Shown: in pieces, positions 1 to 12,829 of the stretch
Numbering within the stretch: position 1 is the stretch's first letter
Layout of the letters: every line of letters begins with the position of its first letter
Source of the DNA: Datisca glomerata
Lineage: Eukaryota > Streptophyta > Magnoliopsida > Cucurbitales > Datiscaceae
Direction of reading: 5' to 3'
DNA: 64,000 nucleotides
Assembly: GCA_003255025.1 (NCBI GenBank)
Contig: QANY01006224.1
Coordinates: 930,001 to 994,000, forward strand
Made by a program: the position numbers and the translations under genes
The notes under the pieces: model-generated
Seen by the model: the letters and a program-made list of their open reading frames with translations, nothing else
What the model was told of the DNA's origin: nothing
The model's database searches: none

Positions 1-240
1 TTTTTGTTGTAAATTTATGTGAATAATATAAAGTTACTTAAATGCTCCTTTAGTTATATATTATCTAAAAAATATTTTGATATGTAATTTTAATATTATT
101 TTAATTAATATTTAAATAAATTAATAATGAGACTAAATTTAAAAAATATTTTTAATCAAATTAATAAAAATAGAAATATAATAAAAAATATTTTCATGAA
201 AAATTTGAACATTAATTTTAATTATTTTTTATTACTATTT
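1..240 (+). repeat. Left arm of ~240-bp inverted repeat
   Basis: AT-rich arm pairing with 2160-2397. Identical short blocks such as tatataacta and catttaagtaacttt occur in reverse complement at the right arm. Confidence 0.55.
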
Positions 241-2159
241 AAAGAAATTAATACTTCTAGACTAAACTTTGTCTCTTGGTACAAGCTCTCTTGGTAAAGT
301 AACTTGCCTTGATATTCTAGTATCTTGTTGAACTCTAACTTATCTTCATTTTTCACGGTTGCCATCCACGAGTTGGGTGTTCTTTCTCCTCAATCACGTA
401 AATGACATGAGATCATAGTTATAATTATAGTTGAGAGTTGTACGGTATCTTTTTCTCTTGGAGCACTCAACTTTGATTCTTGATTAATAAAAATATCATT
501 GACAAATGCTATCTTATTTGTTCTCCATTATAAACCTAATAATTCACCTCTGACCATGAGGTATGAATGCCCCTGAATGTCTCAATTAATCATTACTTTA
601 TTACGAAAGTCAATATAATAATATCATAATGATGTTATTTCATGCTAATGTATACAAAGTGTGGGTTTACTTTGAGCACTAATTTATTCAAAGTAACAAC
701 ACTAGAGGCACGAACTGACCAGCTAATGCTATAAGCGCATCATTGGTAGTAGAGACGTGCCAACCGGAACACACCATAGGCAGACCAATTGTCCAAACCT
801 AAGGTCCAACTACGAGCTTTTTAACTCATCAACTTAAATATACTAGATTGGAATAGGACATGCATTCTCTCAAGAAGCACCTGAACAAGTTTGTTGTCCA
901 TCCTATTTGAGTCACTCTCGTTTGGTCACTCATTGAAAGTTTTTAGTATAGGTGTTTACATGTAGGTTTAGTTCGGTTATGGGTTCGAGATTGAACCGAG
1001 CCAAAAGTTTTGTTCGACTATACAACAAACTGAATTGAATCTTTTGGTTCGACTATAAAACGAACCAAACCATTAATGATATAGTAACTGAAGTGAAAGC
1101 TTTGGTTTGATTCTATGGTTCAGGAACTTTAGGAAAAGATTCAAAAATACCGAAAATTCATAACCAAATTACTCTAAATCTACTATTATACATCAAATCC
1201 AAACCTTAAATCTACTATTTATAATATACCAAATGAAAACCTTAAATCTAGCATTTTAAGACGCAAAACCTAATAACCAGATTAAATCAAACAGGTAAAA
1301 CAAAAGGTAAAGTAAAAAAAGACTATAATCTATAGGAAAGAAGAATTCGGGTAACAAGAGGAATCGTCGATGAGGGATAAAAAGCACCTAGACAACGTCG
1401 TCATTGACAGCGCCTAGACAACGTCATCAACTTTTCTTACAACAATAAGAGTCGTTGACCTCAGAACTCACAGTGGATGAGAGGGAGAGAGTGAAGAACT
1501 TGAGAGATGGAGACTTAGGTAAAATGAGAGTAGGTTGGGACTGAGAAGTGAAATAGATATATTTAAAAAGTGGAAGTATTGGAGATATAATTTTTGATCA
1601 TTTTATCCAATTATTTTTCTTAGGATTCCAATAATAACCTTTAATTATACAACCTTTGACTTCAATTTTTGTTTTAACGCCCCCTTTATTTTGCACTATC
1701 CTCAATTTTAATCCTTTTGAAATTGAATTATCATATTTGTTTGGAGTAATGTTTAAATATAAGGCCGCAATCATTATTTGCATGCAATCCTAATTTGTAA
1801 TTTTTTGAGTCAATTGAATTACGGAATAAAATTGAAACAATCATAATTTACAATACATATGTAATTCTAATATCAAATAAAATTACTTTCCTACTCTCAT
1901 TGAAATATTCTTTCTCACACTTTCTCTCTCATTTAATTGATTTAATTAAAATTAACTTTATTAATATTGAATTTTAGTATTATTAATTTATTTAAATATT
2001 AGTAAAAAATAATTAAAATTGATGCTAAAATTTCACATGAAAATATTTTTTTATTATATCTCTTATTTTATTAATTTATTTTTTATTTTTTAATTAAATA
2101 TTAAAAATCATTGTATTAACTTAATTAAAATTAACTTTATTAAAGTTTAGTAGCAATAT

Positions 2160-2397
2160 TAATTTATTTGAATATTAATAAAATAATTAAAATTCACATG
2201 AAAATACTTTTTTATTATATCTCTTATTTTATTAATTTGATTAAAAATATATTTTTAAATTTAATCTAGCATTATTAATTTATTTAAATATTAATGAAAA
2301 TTAATGTGAAAATTACACTTCAAATATTGTTTTAGATAATATATAACTAAAAAATCATTTAAGTAACTTTCTGTTATTTACACAAATTTATAATAAA
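2160..2397 (-). repeat. Right arm of ~240-bp inverted repeat
   Basis: Reverse-complement partner of 1-240. The adjoining 1944-2095 carries a further direct copy of part of this arm (shared blocks ttcacatgaaaatatt and tattatatctcttatttt), so the right side is internally duplicated. Confidence 0.55.
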
Positions 2398-4430
2398 AAT
2401 TAACATATATCAAATATATCAATCATTAATTATCACACATCCCATCATGGATTATCATACATAACCAAACATGACAATCATATTTTTTAAGTAATTGAAT
2501 TGTACGTAATTGAATTAGCAGTAATTAAATTGCGATGACTATTCTAGATTGTGTAAATAAAAAGGTCCCTAAGAGTCACATTCTTTGAAATATTAAGTTT
2601 CAAACTTTAAATAAATTGATTCACTTTAAGCATTATAATAGTCAAATTCTATAAAACTTACAGTTCAAAATTTAAATAAATTGATGCATTTGAAACGTCA
2701 AAACCCAAGAGCCAGTTTCTATTAAACGTTACATTTCAAATCGTCTATGAAGCATTACATCCATAGAATATTATATACCCATTATATATAAGCTTGATAA
2801 CTAATTTTTTTTCTGGTAATTAAAATATTATGAGTTGAGAAGCAGATCAAAATTAGGAAGAGATTATGAAAATCATTATTATAGGATGGCAAGTTTTTTA
2901 TTTTGCTTTTATACTTTTAAGAGAAAAAGGAAAAGAAAAAACATGCAATAAATATGATGCAATCGACCTGAAAAGAAGATTACATTTTCAAGCAAAATGA
3001 TTCAACATTATTCGAGTGAGGTTTCATTCAACATTCTTGCGGAAATTATCTGTATATAACACATGGAATATTATTTGCTAACATACTGGCATAGATAGAA
3101 AAAGAAGAAACTTTTTCTCGAATAAGAAAGTAGAAAAGATAGAGAAAACGAAAAAGATGTTTCTATTTGATTTTTTGTATTTAATTATATGATAAACTTA
3201 TATAAATACATTTATGAATTACATTAATACTAATTAGAAATTATACGGACAACGCACGTAACATTAGACTAGTAGGTACGAAAAATGGCTTAGGTTTTGT
3301 TTCAAATGAAGGGCGTAGATTTATTATGTGAAAAGTAATGTATCCACGTATTAAAAATGACTTAGGTTTAATATGTTCCGGTTCAGATCAAAAATTGTCA
3401 AATACTTGAACTGAATTGAAATTTTAATTTTCTAATGAAGTCGAACTAACCTAAACTGTAACTACTTGTAGGACTAACCGAATCAATCATTTTCAGTTCG
3501 ATATATTATTTAACATTCGACCCATAATTGGGCTTTGTTTTGGACCTGTGAGTTTCATGCCATTTGTGCCCCTCTAAATTTTCTAAGAAGATAAAAATAA
3601 AAGGGAAAACGACATATGTGGACCATCATAAAGATTGTAATAAGTAAATACATGGCCTAAAAATATACATGGAGCAAAAATGGCCCAATTATCAAAGCCA
3701 ATTCACCAATATTTCAATATTCCAGAAATGCCCAAATCTAAAATCAAATCCCCTCCCCCGAAAATTTTGGTAAGCAAAATCCTCCTCCCTAACTCCATTC
3801 TACTTTAAAATCCCTATTTTATCTCCCAAAACCACTCAATAAAAACCTATCAATTTCATATGAGTTCTACAGTTTTTCATTGGGCTACCCACTCCTCTGC
3901 TCAATTATATGCCTGACTAAATTTGAAGACCTTTCGGAATCTTCATCCATTTAACACCATTACAAAGTGATTTGAAAATTTTCTAAAGTTTCCATTAACA
4001 ATCCAAATACGAGTTTGAAGCAAAAATGAGCATTTGTTATACAAATAAAACATTTATTAATAAATAGTTGTCTCAAAATAATTTTAATACCTGATTTAAC
4101 ATATTAACTAAGACATTTATATTGTTTCAAAGATTACTAACACGTTTACTAACTCAATATTATACTTAACGTAACACTGTATATAATGAGAATCTATGTT
4201 TTAGAATTAACTGAATGTTATAAACATCTAATAGCTCACAAATCGTGTTAAAAAATATTAACTATGATGTTAACACTTTACAACTTTTAGGTAAGATGTT
4301 AATATTTATAACTCTATATTGTACTCCACACGACACTTTACAAAATTCATAAACAACAAATGTATTGGCTATGTTTACGCGTAATAGTTCAACATCGGGT
4401 TCTCAGGTATTAACTATGGGGTCCTCTTTC
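2398..4430. other. Intergenic, no supported gene
   Basis: AT-rich sequence without a coding pattern. A degenerate gttcgg/gaactgaat-type patch at 3365-3500 resembles fragments of the hAT element at 40077-40471, but no terminal repeats were found. Confidence 0.6.
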
Positions 4431-4544
4431 AATGCTGGAAATTTTTTTCCCAGCATTGATGTTGGGATTAATCTAGCCATATTTTTCCCAGCATTGATGT
4501 TGGGATTAATCCTAGCCGTAGGATATGGCTAGATTAATCCCAAC
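4431..4544. repeat. Nested direct and inverted repeats (hairpin-forming)
   Basis: A ~35-bp unit reading tttcccagcattgatgttgg followed by gattaatc(c)tagcc occurs twice (about 4444-4478 and 4483-4517). The 20 bases at 4461-4480 are the exact reverse complement of 4525-4544, giving a 20-bp stem with a 44-base loop. A second short hairpin pairs caatgctgg (4431) with ccagcattg (4451). These look like subterminal repeats of a DNA transposon, but no matching far end was identified. Confidence 0.6.
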
Positions 4545-4599
4545 CATTAGATGGTTTTTAATTTTTATTTCTTTTGAAACCGATATAATAGATTTACAT

Positions 4600-5820
4600 C
4601 TCTCCACTTTTCCCTTCTTCAACGCAAAACGCAGGGCACCCAATATCGAAAGCACGATTTCTCCTCCAACCTCCAACGCGAAGCATGATTTCTTCTTCTT
4701 CACCAAACTCAGGCTCTGTATCTTCGTCGTGGTGCTTTCTCTTTGTCGTCTCGGGCACGCGATTTTTAACCCAAAAAGGACATGCAATTTTCTCTACTCT
4801 ACACCTGAGGTGACCACTTTTCCCTTCCCCTTCGCTTCAACTAACCTAGGGCACGCGAAGATCAATCTATCCTCCAATGCGAACGACCAATTTCTTCCTC
4901 GTCTAAGAGAAATCTAAGAAGTATCGTCGTGAGTGCTCTCCCTCCCCCTCCCTCTCATACACTCTCTGCTATGATTGGTCGTCCCTTTTTCCCAACAATA
5001 TTTTTCCCTTCTATTGTGCCTTCATCGGCTCCAGTAGGCCTGGGTTTTTCCATTAGGTGGTGGTGGTGGTCCAGGTGGTGGTGATGGTCGAGGTGACGCA
5101 ATTTGTGGCTTAGTCTCAAATCTGGTCTTTACATAAGGTGTTGAGCTTATTGATTCCATACTTGATGTAGTTCGAAAAGAGGCGAAAATTTGTGATTGCC
5201 TACAAGGTATTTTTTAAAGTTCCTCTGCCAAAGTTTAGATTGTCTTATGTGATTGTGTAATCTTTATGATGTGGTTTTGATTTGCAGGTTTTCAGGTTTA
5301 TCATTCGCTCTGAGGAGCATCCGGATCTACGATGGGTATGCTTTTGATTTTTTGTCTATGTCTTGTTTGCTTTATTATTTTATGTTTTTCTTTGAATTTT
5401 GGGCTCTGCTTTGTTTTTGTATGTTTTGCTTGGATTTTTGTTTATTTAAATCTCTGTAGATCTATTTTTAATTTTATATTACTAAGAAAAGGAGGTTAGA
5501 TGAGATATGTCTCGAAAGGTTCCGGCAACACAGTCGAACCTTTATACAGTCATGGTCACTACAAGGTAAAGATGAGTAGAGCTATATATGAATGAGTGGT
5601 CTCATTTTCTATGTAAAAAAATTTTTGTTTTTGGTTGTTGATGTTATTGGTGGTCTCATTTTTATGTGCTATGCATTGCAGTTTCTCAGGGACCAATATT
5701 TACGAGAATTAAAAATAATCACTATCTGCATCGAAACCATAAAACTCAGACTATTGATGAGGTTTGTACTAACTTATGTGATGTTATGTGTTTTTTATGT
5801 TTGGTTTGCATGAATTTAGA
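4600..5820 (+). other. Exon-like patch, possible gene fragment (unrecognised)
   Basis: This stretch is richer in G and C than its surroundings. It contains an uninterrupted frame at 4525-4917 with no recognisable domain, followed by pyrimidine-rich sequence. Two short segments look spliced: 5288-5335, preceded by tttgcag and followed by gtatgc, and 5682-5760, preceded by cattgcag and followed by a gt. The first could read VFRFIIRSEEHPDLRW. No family was recognised and the segments were not joined into a convincing gene. It may be a gene fragment captured by a transposon or the 5' part of a degraded gene. Confidence 0.2.
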
Positions 5821-7310
5821 TTGATTGCCCAAGTTTGATAATTTTATATCCCCTAAAAGTAGTGGCTGCCTGCCTTTTATTTCAAGTTGCATGGAATAAA
5901 AAAGTGAATGATTTAGCATGTTGAATGCATTTCAATTGGTTTGAGCCTGAATGTCTGTGATGTTAGCTACCTCCTTAAGTTGAAAGAAAGGATTTCAAGT
6001 CCATATACATTGTTAAAATAAAGATAATGAAGACTGGCTTATAGAGTTGCTGGAAGATATAGTTTCCTACCTAATACTTGTGTTTCATATTATGTTTTCG
6101 TTGAGGCACTCATTAGCGTTTAACTAATGAGGCCACCCTTATCTGATTTCAAGTTTAGGAACCAACTTTCTACACATAATCTTGTCATTTAGTATTGTCC
6201 CCTTTATTACAATTCTTTTTTATGAACCTTGAATCTTGGATTTATCCTCCTTGCGGTTATATTGTCTCCTTCATGTAGTGTTTACTCTATATTGTGGGTG
6301 ATTAAATGTGTTCGAGGTACCTACCCTTGTGGTGATATTTTTTCTAATCAAAGGTAATTACCTACCATATAGAAGCTTTATATACTTATAATCTGACAGA
6401 GATGTTGCCAATGTTGTAGAACATACGACGCTCGTGGTTGCCTCTTTGGTAAAGCCTTGTAAAACTTGCTAAGTGCCTCTTTGTTCATTGCTTTACTTGC
6501 CAATTTTGATGTACCATATTTGTTTATGAAAATACAAATTTCTATCAAAGAAACTTGTTTTGAAACACTGTAAATGCTTTTACCACTGCTGTGTTAAGTA
6601 GTTTGCATGTGTAAGTATATATTTTAGGATATATCATTAACTTGATATACCTTTTAGGGTTACTTGATTAATTGGGGAAAGAAATCAAGAAACTAAAGAG
6701 AGTTGGGTTACTTGATTAATTAGCAGAGTTGGATGGTATTTTGCTTTGAATTTTGTAAAAATGATTAATTTTGGATAAAGTTCTCAGTGTTTAATTAGGT
6801 GAGACATAGATATGTGCAGCTGGATGAAGGAGAAGTATGTAGTTTTTCTTTCTTATATGATATAATTTGTGCTAAATAGTCTGGATCCCTTAAGACTGTA
6901 AATAATACTTTATTATCCTCTTGATTGGGTCTTGGTTTGGAATGCGAGCTGATAAAAAGAGAGCTTGTAGAAATGGAAGGACATCTACAAAGAGTACATA
7001 TCAGTGATGAGAAACCATTGCAACTTGATCTCAAGGGTAACAACGATGCAGTTGAAGCAGTCATTTAAAAATCATCTACGTCATCATTTCTCAATAAAAC
7101 AGTCTATAAACAATGTGAAAGGAATTTCATATATATATGAAGTGTGTTTTTAAAGTGTTTAGAAGGGATTTATAACAACAAAAATATTTTTAATTTAATA
7201 TATAATTATACTAATGAATGAGTTACTTTTTTAAAGAAAAAATCGAATTACTTTTTCTTATATGCTGACAAGTTTTTTATTTAATAAATATTTACATACG
7301 AGGTTTGTAT
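5821..7310. other. Intergenic, no supported gene
   Basis: AT-rich sequence; the frames present are short and show no domain or codon pattern. Confidence 0.55.
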
Positions 7311-8500
7311 TGAAAATGACTAAGTACGTTAAATTTGCTAAGTATATAAAAAATATATATTGTGTAAACGACTATTTTTATAAAAATGACTAAGCATATG
7401 AAAATGGATAAGCGTGTGAAAATGACTAAGCATGAAAATGACTAAGCATGAAAATGACTAAGCGTGTCAAAATGACTAACTGTATGAAAATGGCTAAGTG
7501 TGTGATATTGGCAAGCGTGTGTATGGAAACTGACAAGTATGTGAAAATGACTAAGTGTATAAAAATAGTTAAGTGTATGAAAACACTTATGTGAAAATGG
7601 CTACCTTGTGAAAATGATTAAGTAAATGAAAATAGTTGAGTTCCATCAAAACACGTACATGAAAATAGTAAAATAGAGAAAATTCCTAAGGATGTGAAAT
7701 TATGGCTAAGTAACAAAACAAGTACATAAAATAACAAATGGTGAGAAAATTACTTAGTGAATGAAAATTGTGAAGTGTATGTAAGAAATTGTAAAAATGG
7801 CTAAGTGTATGTAAAAAATGTCTTAGTGCATGAAAATATGGTCAAGCATGTAAAAATGACTTAGTATGTAAAAATAACCATGTGTAGCAAAACAACTACA
7901 TGAAAATGACAAGTATATGAAAATGTGTAAAAAAGACCAAGTGTGTGAATATATAATTTATCGACTATGATAAAGTATGCGAAAATGTCTAAGCGTATGA
8001 AATGACTAAATGTGTGAAAAAGACTAAGTGTGTGAAAATAACTAAGTATATGAAAATATTTAAGTGTGTGAAATTGACTAAGTTGCAATAATTGCTAAAT
8101 GTGTGAAAATGACACTTAGAAATTGGAGCCATTAAACTAGCATTTGGCAATAAAGAAATGACCAAGTGTGTTAAATGATTAAGTTACAAGAAAGGCGAAG
8201 TTGTGAAAATAACTAAGCACATGAAAATGACCAAGTATGTTAAAATAGTTAAGGGTATGAAAATGGTTAGATGTGCAAAAAATAACTAAGTGTATGAAAA
8301 TGGTTAAGTGTGAAAATAAGAAATTTTGTGAAAATGACTAAGCGTTTAAAAATGACTAAGCGTGTAAAAATGGTTAAGTCTGTGAAAATAAGTAAATTTG
8401 TGAGAATGACTAAGTTTTGAAAATGATCAAATGTAACAAAATTGTTAAGTGTGTGAAAATGTCCAAGTGTGTGAATATAGCTAAGTGTGTATGAAAATTG
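7311..8500. repeat. Degenerate minisatellite, ~17-20 bp unit (about 1.2 kb)
   Basis: Dozens of imperfect copies of a unit like gtgtgaaaatgactaa run in one orientation, with variation in the agt/agc and atgac/atggc positions and frequent 1-3 base slippage. Short frames inside it only translate the repeat. Confidence 0.85.
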
Positions 8501-9570
8501 TTAAGAGTCAAACGCCCCAATGGGGACCTAAATACCATCACTACATAGCGAGTCGTCATTTAAGACTGGCGTTTGGGGCCTGCTGGTGCGTTTGGGACCC
8601 AAACGCCAGACACACAAGTGTTTGGTCTCAATACTCCCTATTGGATCATGTCATGCACAGGTCAACTTCCGGAGGGCGTAACTTTTAACTCGGGTGGAAC
8701 CACGTGAACCGTAAGTTATCAAATCGAAACTTATTCAGAGATTTTCATGTGCGACCAGGTCTACCTATTGCAGCCCAGTTTCAGGTCCAAAAAACACTAT
8801 TTTAAGTACCTTTAGAGTCTCAGGAGCTGTTTCGGCCTTAATTTTGGGCGTTTTCGTAGTTCCCATCTCCTTGAATTTTAGGGTTTTTTTATATGCTTTT
8901 GAATTAAAACGCAAATAGGTTATTTTTCAAATTTTATGAGGTTATAACTTATAGAATTAAAGGTTAAAATTTTAAATTTGAATATTCAATTTTAAACTTT
9001 TAGCGGATATGTTTGATTTATAAATAGAACCTGACCTTGAGGGTTATACGTGTTCATTAAATTGATAAGTGAAATTTACCGACCATCATAACATCACAAC
9101 CTTTAATTATATATGGTGGAAACCCGTCTTGCTCGATACTTGTCACAAAAGCACAATAATATTATCAATAACAACTTTTAACAAGTTTATAAATAAGTGT
9201 TCAATTGTATCGAGAATTCTTAATTAATCTAATCTAATTTCACATAATAAGTGAGTATCACTAATGTTTGCATTGAAATAACAAGTTTGTTCTATTTTTA
9301 TTAATGATTTTCCCGGTGTACAGTAAATAATTATAAAAATATCAATTTTACGGTTGATTGTGAAGAATGGTGATTAGAGCCGATTATGCCCAAAAAATTG
9401 GCGATTGAGAGACACTAGCGATGACCTATTTATACATAGCGTTTAGGAATGAAACATGCGATTGGAGGCATCAAACTAGCGCTTGGCTTTGATGATGCAA
9501 CTAGCACATTCAGGCTGGCGTTTAGGGGTTAAAATAGGTGATTCACCTATTAGGTATGGTGATTAGGTAT
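8501..9570. repeat. Dispersed actRgcgtttgg-type motif region with GC-rich hairpin
   Basis: Non-coding sequence in which variants of ctggcgtttgg recur (about 8137 just upstream, 8566, 8587, 8598 inverted, 9440, 9476, 9516). It sits between two minisatellites and is richer in GC than them. No gene was recognised. Confidence 0.45.
8566..8609. repeat. Perfect 12-bp inverted repeat, 20-base loop
   Basis: ctggcgtttggg at 8566-8577 is exactly complementary to cccaaacgccag at 8598-8609. No run of T follows, so this is not a terminator-type structure. Confidence 0.75.
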
Positions 9571-9845
9571 GAAGGGGTTCACCAAAATATTTCACGTACA
9601 AAATTAATAATTTTTGGAAGGGTTCACAAAAATATTTCACATACCAAAATTAATCATTCTTCGAGAGATTCACCAAAATATTTCACGTACAAAATTAATA
9701 ACTATTCGAGGGTTCACGTAAATATTTCACGTACAAAAACAATAATTCTTGGAGGGGTTCACCAAAATATTTTACGTATAAAATTAATAATTCTTGGAGG
9801 GGTTCACCAAAATATTTCACGTACAAAATCACTCTTCGAGGTGTT
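9571..9845 (+). repeat. Minisatellite, ~45-bp unit, about 6 copies, forward
   Basis: Units contain ggttcaccaaaatatttcac, then gtacaaaattaataattctt, repeated about every 45 bases. The open frame at 9538-9852 is just the translated repeat (recurring VHQNISRTK) and is not called as a gene. Confidence 0.85.
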
Positions 9846-10119
9846 CTTCTAAAATGTAGTGGAGAAAGATTATTTTACTTGATAGTTATTGTTATAAAAT
9901 GATAACAACATAATCAAGAATACATTCTTAAGCTTTTATGAGTAAGTGTACGATTGTATTGATGCAAAAACTATTGTATTGATGCAAAACCGTCGAAAAA
10001 ATAACAAAACCATCAAAAATGAAAAAATATTGCAAGGAACCGCCAGTATTGGACGAAAAACCGCCGGTATCGGATGAAAAACCGCCAATGTTGGATGAGA
10101 AACCACCGGAATAGATTGG

Positions 10120-10615
10120 TGAAACTCAGTACATATTTGGTGACCCTCAGTACGTAATTGGTGAACCCCAGTATGTATTTGGTGAACCCCTCCAAGAATT
10201 ATTAATTTGTACGTATTTGGTAAACCCCACTACGTAATTGGTAAACCTAGTATGTAATTGGTGAATCCCTCCAATAATTATTCTTTTGTACGTAATTGGT
10301 GAACCCCACTACTTAATTGGTGAATCTCTCCAAAAATTATCACTTTGTACATATTTGGTGAGCCTCACTACGTAATTGGTAAACCCCACTACTAATTGGT
10401 GAACCCCTCTAAAATTATTCTTTTGTACGTATTTGATGAACTCCACTACGTAATTGATGAACCCCTCCAAGAATTATTATTTTGTACATATTTGGTGAAC
10501 CCCCATACGTAATTAGTGAACCCCTCCTAGAATTATTTTTTGTACATATTTGGTGAAACTCACTACGTAATTGGTGAACCTCACTACGTATTTGGTGAAC
10601 CTCAGTATATATTTG
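10120..10615 (-). repeat. Related minisatellite in opposite orientation
   Basis: Units such as ggtgaacccctccaagaatt, then attaatttgtacgtatttgg, are the reverse complement of the 9571-9845 unit. They are interleaved with a shorter ~22-bp variant, actacgtaattggtgaaccc. The two arrays are separated by ~275 bp of unrelated sequence. Confidence 0.8.
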
Positions 10616-10619
10616 AACC

Positions 10620-11229
10620 AAACAAACTTGTTACGTGTTGAATTTTTGTGGCCCGGATTGTTCCAAAAGTAATCTAAGGGCCACAATGGCCCAACATCAA
10701 TACCAGGAATAATTTCTCGGCATTGTAAAGTTTTTCATTAACTATGATGATCAAGATTTATATAAACATACTAGCAAACTAATATTTAATAACTCGATTT
10801 GCTACATCACTAAAAAAGACTTATAATAAACTTTGACTTAATACATATAAGAACTTGTTTTCTAGAATTTGGAAGTATAATAAATGAATTGAACAAAAGA
10901 GGAAGGAATTAAACATTAAACAACCATCATCTAGAAAAAAAAAAACCAAACAAATTGACGTTGGTCAAATTTCCCAAACATTTCACATTCGTTCAAATAG
11001 ATAGTACAATGATAATCGATCCTCGGAGGCCCGTCCAAATCTCATAGACAGAGACATTGAAGCCTATACGTTATCGATCAATGAACAATTCTTGGAACGC
11101 TTGCACCTAGGAGGAGACGAATCATATAGAATTGTTATATTTGTCCCCTGGTGGCAATGCACACATAAATCATATATATGTTACCAATATTTTATTGAAT
11201 AATTTTACGCCGATCAAGTATTAACTTAA
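10620..11229. other. Intergenic, nothing recognised
   Basis: AT-rich, no coding or repeat signal noted. Confidence 0.5.
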
Positions 11230-11560
11230 TGTTTACTAACCAAGTGACGTGGTTGTAGAGGCCAAAAATCGCGTGCCTAGGCGTAGACCTAAGCTCACAA
11301 GCCCAAAGGCCATTGAACTAGTCTCGGGTCTGAACTCTTTGACCTATTATAAAAAGCCCATGACTTTTTCTATAAATATAAAATGCTCAAGTGTTTTCAT
11401 AAGTATTCTTGCTCTACCTCTCTAGCCTTACTCTATCAAAATACTTTCACTGACTTGAGTATCGAAGTCTAGTTAGCTTGACACCACACTCATATTGATC
11501 TTCTTATGTTCACTTTACCTTTCTTATTCTTAAGTTCATCGCCCAATTAATGAGGATGCG
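11230..11560 (+). mobile_element. LTR-like fragment
   Basis: The segment has a TATA-type sequence (ctataaatataaaatgctc near 11371), followed by a CT-rich stretch and the block cactgacttgagtatcg, a pattern common in plant LTR or TRIM elements. No second LTR, primer site or coding region was found, so this is at most a solo or truncated LTR. Confidence 0.35.
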
Positions 11561-12829
11561 TGGCAGCAACTATGACTGTAGATTTTCAACATATTTATAA
11601 ACTTAAAATGAAAACCATCAGAAAGACTGAAACGACAAAGCAAGGAGGAGGAAGAATGCCAATCGACTTCGCCCCCAACCACCTCTATTTCGTTTCACCT
11701 TCCCATCTATTGTCTACAAGCTTATAAATCTATTTCAACGTCTTCCATTTATTGGACTTTGAAAATCTCCATTAGGGAAAGTGTTTAAGATTTGGATTTG
11801 GACTTTAAAAAAATCGTTAAACATTTGGATTGAGGATTTGAGTTTAGGATTTGGATTGAAAATTTAGATTTAGGATTTGCAATATTGTTTTTACTATAAA
11901 TTTAAATTATGTTGATTGAATGATTAATATTATGTTAGGTTAGATAAGTTTATTATAGTGTCCATCAGTTAATAAAATATTGATTTGAGAGATAACTTAA
12001 AACATCAAAGGGGTATTTTTGACTTTGCACATTAAATCCAACAAATATTAGATTTTGATGTATAATCTCCCCTTTTTAGTTGGAGTATAATTCGATAAAT
12101 GCTTACATTTCAAATACAATAACGTGGTGTGTCCCACTCAAATTTTTTAATCTTCTTTTAGTAAAAAAGCAGAATTTGGATTACAAATTTAAATCCAATA
12201 AGTAAACATGTTTCTTTTTCAAGAATTTATGGGCTCTTTTGTACTGCTAGGAGTCATATCTTGGAAAACATGAATTAATTAGTAATAATTTATATTTAAA
12301 GGTACCGTTTTGAGGCTCAATTTCGAGGGGAACCACATCTTATTTTGATGGGTCATGGTGGATGGTACTCATATGGTCAAAATGGTGTTTGAATGAATGA
12401 TAAATTGATGCTCAAAGTGAAGCCATAAAGTTAAAAAAATGAGAGTATGATCAGGTTGCACTTATATATACCGGTCTTCCAACTATTGATTTCTAAAACT
12501 ATCATAATAAACACAACATTAAATTGTCTAATTAATTTTGAAATTTATTTCATTTGCAAGATTAAATCTCAAATTAATTATGTAACAATTATGAAATAAA
12601 TGTCGTTTTCCAAAATTGACCCTGAATTTATTTCAGGATTAAATTCCAGATTTTCATAATTTATAGTTTTTTATTAAGTTTGTTGTAATTTTTAGATGAC
12701 ATAGATTGTCTTTAAATTATATTATATGTATGAATATTGCATATAATATCTAAGATCATACTCAACATTGCCATGCTATTATTGCCAACTTCATTGTCAC
12801 CTTAGGACAAAACATGCCAATGCCTACAA
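11561..12829. other. Intergenic, nothing recognised
   Basis: AT-rich sequence with several repeats of 'ggatttgga/atttagg' near 11780-11880 but no gene. Confidence 0.5.

Larger units (their letters stand above)
1..2397. mobile_element. AT-rich element bounded by long inverted repeats (MULE/foldback-like)
   Basis: The first ~240 bases are the approximate reverse complement of 2160-2397. For example, the first 60 bases pair with 2338-2397 at roughly 85 % identity by eye. The interior (245-1950) has no convincing ORF. The left end coincides with the window edge, so the true terminus and any target duplication cannot be checked. Long terminal inverted repeats without coding capacity suggest a non-autonomous Mutator-like or foldback element; the superfamily is inference. 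Confidence 0.5.

Noticed and set aside
960..1100. tRNA B-box-like gggttcgagat and possible hAT MITE
   Set aside because: No cloverleaf or A box, and no taggggtg-type terminus pair or 8-bp duplication could be found around it.
4380..5560. CACTA-type transposon (subterminal repeats near 4.4 kb; cactacaag at ~5556)
   Set aside because: No matching inverted cactac terminus and no 3-bp duplication; kept only as a repeat cluster.
9538..9852. 104-codon open frame with repeated VHQNISRTK
   Set aside because: It only translates the 45-bp minisatellite; the same applies to frames at 10013-10195 and 10415-10621.
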